Assembly (NCBI GenBank): GCA_009699165.1
Contig: WLOR01000007.1
Coordinates: 1-25,894, forward strand
Direction of reading: 5' to 3'
DNA: 25,894 bases
From: Actinomycetota bacterium
GTDB lineage: Bacteria; Actinomycetota; Actinomycetes; Nanopelagicales; Nanopelagicaceae
Of this stretch, positions 22,643 to 25,894 are shown one piece after another. Position 1 is the stretch's first letter. Every line of letters starts with the position of its first letter. A program made the translations under genes and the position numbers. Under the pieces are notes generated by a model. It was not told the origin of the DNA, did no database searches, and was given only the letters and a program-made list of their open reading frames with translations.

Positions 22643-23683
22643 ATGGACCTAGATATAGATATAACTTTCGGTGCAATAGCAAAATTCATGGCCGACCCAA
22701 CTATTGAAGAGATCTGGATAAACTCCCCTGAGCGGATATTTATTGCACGCGCAGGTAAAAGTGAGCTCACCAATCTACTTTTAACCTCAGATGATGTGCG
22801 CAATATCGTCGAACGTGCATTGCTATGGAGTGGCAGGCGCTTAGATCTTTCTCATCCATTCGTAGATGCCCGACTCCCAGATGGCTCACGTCTGCATGTG
22901 GCGATTCCTGAGATTACCGCTCAACACTGGGCAGTAAATATTCGAAAGCATTTAATGCGAAATCTTGGTATCGACGATTTAGTCGAGCGCGATGTAATGA
23001 CACCCGCTATTGCATTAGCTCTCAAAAACTCAGTGCGTGCTGGTCTAAATATCCTAGTGAGCGGTGGCACGCAGGCTGGAAAAACCACTGTCCTTAACGC
23101 CCTAGCTGGTGCTATTCCACGAGGCGAACGTCTAGTAACGATTGAAGAAGTCTTTGAACTCAACCCACAACTTCCCGATGTCGTAGCGCTGCAAACACGT
23201 AGTGCAAATTTGCAGGGTGAAGGTGAAATCCCGCTGCGCAGATTAATCAAAGAATCTCTGCGCATGCGACCATCACGTATCATCGTTGGCGAAGTTCGTG
23301 AAGCAGAAGCCCTTGATCTCCTTATCGCGCTTAACTCTGGGCTACCTGGGATGGGTACATTGCATGCAAATTCACCGCGAGATGCGATTACTAAACTCCA
23401 AACACTTCCTCTATTGGCTGGAGAAAATATCTCCCACAAATTTATAGCGCCAACTGTTGCATCGGCATTCGATGTCATTGTCCATGTCTCACTCGATCAA
23501 AGTGGAACTCGGCGTGTGAAAGAAGTCTCTGTCATTACCGGAAGATGCGAAAATGATCGGGCTGAGGTTGAAACATTATGGCTGTGGAATGGTGAGGGCT
23601 ACGAACGAGGAATTGGATCCCTACCTCATGCAGATAGATTTGCAGCGATTGGACTGCCCCTAACTACTTGGTGGCGACAGTGA
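22643..23683 (+). CDS. tadA: Tad pilus assembly ATPase TadA/CpaF
   Basis: A 346-residue secretion ATPase. The N-terminal domain (about 1-110) has the CpaF-type IEEIWINSPERIFI and GSRLHVAIPE blocks. Walker A is GGTQAGKT (141-148), the Asp-box region is TIEEVFELN (166-174), and Walker B is RIIVGEVR (212-219), followed by GMGTLHANSP. Hexamers of this protein power assembly and possibly retraction of the Flp pilus from the cytosolic face. It is followed by tadB and tadC with overlapping start and stop codons. The protein is shorter than many CpaF proteins because it lacks a long N-terminal extension. Confidence 0.93.
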   Translation: MDLDIDITFGAIAKFMADPTIEEIWINSPERIFIARAGKSELTNLLLTSDDVRNIVERALLWSGRRLDLSHPFVDARLPDGSRLHVAIPEITAQHWAVNIRKHLMRNLGIDDLVERDVMTPAIALALKNSVRAGLNILVSGGTQAGKTTVLNALAGAIPRGERLVTIEEVFELNPQLPDVVALQTRSANLQGEGEIPLRRLIKESLRMRPSRIIVGEVREAEALDLLIALNSGLPGMGTLHANSPRDAITKLQTLPLLAGENISHKFIAPTVASAFDVIVHVSLDQSGTRRVKEVSVITGRCENDRAEVETLWLWNGEGYERGIGSLPHADRFAAIGLPLTTWWRQ

Positions 23684-24405
23684 GAAATAATCTGCGCACC
23701 GCTGCCTTTTCATTAGTGGCTATTGGCCTCATCTATCTATTTACTGGCGCACCATCGATTTCACTCGCCTTCGGTGCACTTGTCGCGGGAATTACTTTTA
23801 TTACTTTACGAGGAAAGAGTCAGCACAATGAATCGGCCTTAGTTGCGGCATGGCCCGAAGTCATCGATCATTTAATGTCAGGAATACAATCTGGCTTATC
23901 TCTTACCGAATCTCTTGCCGGACTTTCAACACGAGGCCCTGAGATACTTCGGCCAGCATTTGTTGAGTTTCGAAGCTCGCTCTATAGACATGGTGATGTA
24001 AGCGAGGCAATCAATGAGCTTAAGAATCTATTTCACCATCACGGAAGTGATCAAATCTTCGAAGCACTTCTAATTTCCAAGACACTTGGAGGCAGCGAAC
24101 TCTTAGGAATACTTCGTACTCTTGGAGATTTTCTTCGTCAAGATTTAGCGTTGAGGCGAGAAATCGAAGTTAAACACAGCTGGATCAAAAACTCTGCCCA
24201 CCTTTCTGCGGCAGCCCCCTGGATTTTACTTCTTCTCTTATCCACTCAAGCTTCCACCGCTGCGGCATATGCAACGGCAACGGGAGGGGCGATTCTCATC
24301 GCAGGTTTAATCATGACCGCGATTGCATATATCTGGATGAATCACCTCGGTCAGTTGCCACAGACCCCCCGAGTATTTACTGGCACAGCAAAAGGAGCAC
24401 AATAA
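23680..24405 (+). CDS. tadB: Tad pilus inner-membrane platform protein TadB
   Basis: About 241 residues from GTG 23680, which forms a GTGA overlap with the tadA stop; GTG 23671 and TTG 23668 are alternatives. Two N-terminal membrane helices are followed by a T2SF domain (about 50-175; WPEVIDHLMSGIQSGLSLTESL and LLISKTLGGSELLGILRTLGDFLRQDL) and two C-terminal helices. It is the membrane platform that couples TadA to pilin insertion. Its stop and the tadC start share one base (TAATG). Confidence 0.88.
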   Translation: MRNNLRTAAFSLVAIGLIYLFTGAPSISLAFGALVAGITFITLRGKSQHNESALVAAWPEVIDHLMSGIQSGLSLTESLAGLSTRGPEILRPAFVEFRSSLYRHGDVSEAINELKNLFHHHGSDQIFEALLISKTLGGSELLGILRTLGDFLRQDLALRREIEVKHSWIKNSAHLSAAAPWILLLLLSTQASTAAAYATATGGAILIAGLIMTAIAYIWMNHLGQLPQTPRVFTGTAKGAQ

Positions 24406-25217
24406 TGTTGAAAATAATCTGTGTGGCAATGCTCTTTGCAGTCCCAGGGGGAATGCTCTTTCTACTCGATTCAGATGTGGATCCATTGAAAGAGTTAGAG
24501 CGTCGCGCGAAGGTCGCAGCGAGAAATACGCGCGATAAGAAAGGGATTCATCTCCGACTAGAAGAGCTGGGAAAATCTAGTGGGCGGGACTATGAAGATT
24601 TCCGAATTCGCCAGTTTGGTTTTTCTGCATCTGGCTCTGCGCTAGTCATGGTTCTGACATTGATGAGTAATCATTCGTTGATAATGGTGCTGATTCTCGC
24701 CTCGCTCACTGGCGCGATTCTCTATGTCATGATCGATAGAGAGTTATCTTCGCAGATTAAGAAACGTAGACAGATAATCGAAGCTGAGTTCCCGGCCGTT
24801 ATAGAGATGCTCACTTTGGCAATCGCCGCTGGTGAAACTCCGATGAGCGCTATATTGCGTATGGCCGAGTCGGCTGATGGCGAGCTACCAAAGGAGTTTG
24901 GGACAGTAATCGCAGCAGTACGAGCGGGAGAACCATTACATTCGAGTCTTGATTCAATGGGGCGCCGAATCAAATCCGTCATGATTCGCAGATTTATTGA
25001 CGCAGTGGTTACGGCAACTTTACGCGGGGCACCTCTTATAGAAGTCCTATCGCGGCATGCAGTTGAGGCACGCGCTCATCAGCGAAATATCGTTTTGAAT
25101 GCTGCAGGTAAGGCTGAGATCTCAATGATGATTCCAGTTGTCTTCCTTATCCTGCCAATCTCAATTCTCTTTGCGCTCTGGCCATCGTTAGCAAACCTGA
25201 ATCTATTTGCAAACTAA
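24405..25217 (+). CDS. tadC: Tad pilus inner-membrane platform protein TadC
   Basis: A 270-residue T2SF-domain protein. Membrane helices lie near residues 2-20 and 70-105 and at the C-terminus (about 238-262). The T2SF core contains FPAVIEMLTLAIAAGETPMSAI, FGTVIAAVRAGEPLHSSLDSM and HAVEARAHQRNIVLNAAGKAEI, the last being a mark of TadC-type proteins. It pairs with TadB in the platform. It is the last gene of the cluster: no pilin gene follows, and the convergent WhiB gene ends 4 bp away. Confidence 0.88.
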   Translation: MLKIICVAMLFAVPGGMLFLLDSDVDPLKELERRAKVAARNTRDKKGIHLRLEELGKSSGRDYEDFRIRQFGFSASGSALVMVLTLMSNHSLIMVLILASLTGAILYVMIDRELSSQIKKRRQIIEAEFPAVIEMLTLAIAAGETPMSAILRMAESADGELPKEFGTVIAAVRAGEPLHSSLDSMGRRIKSVMIRRFIDAVVTATLRGAPLIEVLSRHAVEARAHQRNIVLNAAGKAEISMMIPVVFLILPISILFALWPSLANLNLFAN

Positions 25218-25221
25218 AGAG

Positions 25222-25680
25222 TTATGCCGCGCTCTCATTACGAATTGTTTCATTTACTGCAAAGGTTGAGAGAGCAGTCGGTGATGAAATCTCTCGCTGT
25301 AATGAAATCTCTTGAATCGGTTTCTTAACTTCCTTTTTGGCATTTTCCCGCTCAGCAACTTCGCTGGCAGTAGGCCGACCAGCTTTGCGCTTGCGTGCAA
25401 TTACGCGACCATCTTCAAATAATTCGCCACCCCACACGCCAGCTGGCTCTTTACGAGAGAGAGCACCTTCCAAGCACTGTGTACGTACAGGACAACTGCC
25501 GCAAAGCGATTTCGCTTCGGCCACAGACAACTCATCTTCCGAGAAGTACATCTCAGGATCTGCTGTATGGCATGGCAGATTAAATGATGAACCGTCGGAG
25601 TAAGTGCCGGTAACTGCATCTAAACCGATCTTCTCATCTGCCCAGCCTGGTACTAGTAGTTCGCTGAAGAGAACGCTCAT
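25222..25680 (-). CDS. whiB7: WhiB7-like iron-sulfur transcription regulator
   Basis: About 152 residues from ATG 25680, which has a GAGGTGAGG ribosome site just upstream; an upstream TTG at 25770 would translate through the terminator region and is unlikely. Cys37, Cys60, Cys63 and Cys69 bind the 4Fe-4S cluster, GVWGG (81-85) contacts the sigma factor, and RKRKAGRPTASE (96-107) is an AT-hook. GVWGGExxxxGxxxARKRxxGRP is the WhiB7 form, whose known members control intrinsic antibiotic and amino-acid stress responses. The C-terminal 45 residues are an extra polar tail not usual in WhiB7. In M. tuberculosis whiB7 also lies close to Rv3193c-Rv3197. Other WhiB subclasses remain possible. Confidence 0.8.
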   Translation of the reverse strand: MSVLFSELLVPGWADEKIGLDAVTGTYSDGSSFNLPCHTADPEMYFSEDELSVAEAKSLCGSCPVRTQCLEGALSRKEPAGVWGGELFEDGRVIARKRKAGRPTASEVAERENAKKEVKKPIQEISLQREISSPTALSTFAVNETIRNESAA

Positions 25681-25706
25681 CGTCCTCACCTCTTTCCTCT
25701 CATTGG

Positions 25707-25725
25707 CTAACACTTTCGATGTTAG
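25707..25725 (-). promoter_or_regulatory. Small hairpin in the whiB7-like leader
   Basis: CTAACA-7 nt-TGTTAG, a perfect 6-bp stem between the terminator and the whiB ribosome site. It could be part of a leader switch or an operator. Confidence 0.35.
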
Positions 25726-25768
25726 GTCTTGCTCGGGTTGTTCCTCATTGCTTCTTCTCGGGTAAAGC

Positions 25769-25805
25769 AAAAAGGGCCCGAATCCTTTGTGGATTCGAGG
25801 CCCTT
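25769..25805 (-). terminator. Strong Rho-independent terminator upstream of the whiB7-like gene
   Basis: On the minus strand AAGGGCC-CGAATCC style arms pair through 14 bases with one bulged base, loop ACAAA, followed by TTTTT (25773-25769). It lies 89 bp upstream of the whiB ATG and 22 bp past the stop of the upstream frame. It may be a plain terminator of that frame or an attenuator of whiB7. Confidence 0.8.
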
Positions 25806-25827
25806 GGCTTCTAGTTCTTATTCGATG

Positions 25828-25894
25828 TTATCGAGTAGAACCCCAAGTGGCCTCGTATCCGGCATAAAAGGCTGCGTAAAATGCAGGCTTTGCG
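25828..25894 (-). CDS. C-terminal end of an upstream reading frame (partial; possible leader peptide)
   Basis: On the minus strand, 21 codons enter from the window edge and end at TAA (25828-25830). The peptide is rich in Ala, Tyr and Phe (for example KPAFYAAFYAGYEATWG), which looks more like real coding than chance. Only the end is visible, so it could be the tail of a normal gene or a regulatory leader peptide of whiB7. A second short frame in this stretch, MPDTRPLGVLLDNIE (25865-25818), is also possible but less protein-like. Confidence 0.45.
   Translation of the reverse strand, partial: AKPAFYAAFYAGYEATWGSTR

Noticed and set aside
22921..23478. 185-codon minus-strand frame opposite tadA
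   Set aside because: It mirrors the Walker A/B coding region of tadA; the Arg/Ser-rich product is typical of an antisense shadow.

Overview
The window comes from a gene-dense, moderate-GC actinobacterium. Lineage markers are a Kgd-type fused E2-E1 2-oxoglutarate enzyme without a lipoyl domain, a WhiB protein, a SigR/RsrA redox switch, UPF0182, DUF2342 and DUF5679 proteins, and an actinobacterial-style Tad pilus. AT-leaning codons, 4-21 bp overlaps, almost no spacers and several apparent leaderless promoters fit a streamlined freshwater lineage such as Nanopelagicales (acI). That placement is an inference from style, not from a marker-gene tree.

Left end (1-2.4 kb, minus strand): Flp-like and TadE/TadG-like pseudopilin genes, flanked by two different tandem repeats. 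Upstream is a degenerate ThiF/E1-like protein resembling Rv3196.

2.5-9.1 kb: a conserved but poorly understood actinobacterial neighbourhood (compare Rv3193c-Rv3197 of M. tuberculosis). On the minus strand are a DUF5679 zinc ribbon, a YgjP/DUF45 metallopeptidase and a DUF2342 protein with no HExxH. On the plus strand are a one-TM protein, a Lon-like S16 protease that has lost its PDZ domain, and the 7-TM UPF0182 protein. The 396 bp spacer at 3473-3868 holds a strong hairpin plus terminator that may be a small RNA.

9.2-14.9 kb: initiator tRNA-Met with its own promoter, a bidirectional terminator, then the minus-strand operon aroA-rsgA-hisN-copA.

14.9-17.9 kb: a redox and stress block. It holds an SRAP/YedK protein, sigR, rsrA and a hotdog thioesterase on plus, then nickel superoxide dismutase sodN (minus) divergent from its maturation peptidase sodX (plus). 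The sodN terminator lies inside the thioesterase gene, and sodX overlaps the end of kgd.

17.9-22.6 kb: kgd and a small membrane protein on minus, and a degenerate GGDEF-domain protein on plus whose start codon interlocks with that of the membrane protein.

22.6-25.9 kb: tadA-tadB-tadC (the pilus motor and platform), then a convergent WhiB7-like gene. That gene is preceded by a strong terminator and by the end of an upstream reading frame, an attenuator-like layout. The Tad system is therefore split, with motor genes about 22 kb from the pilin genes. No rRNA, CRISPR array, insertion sequence or prophage was seen.
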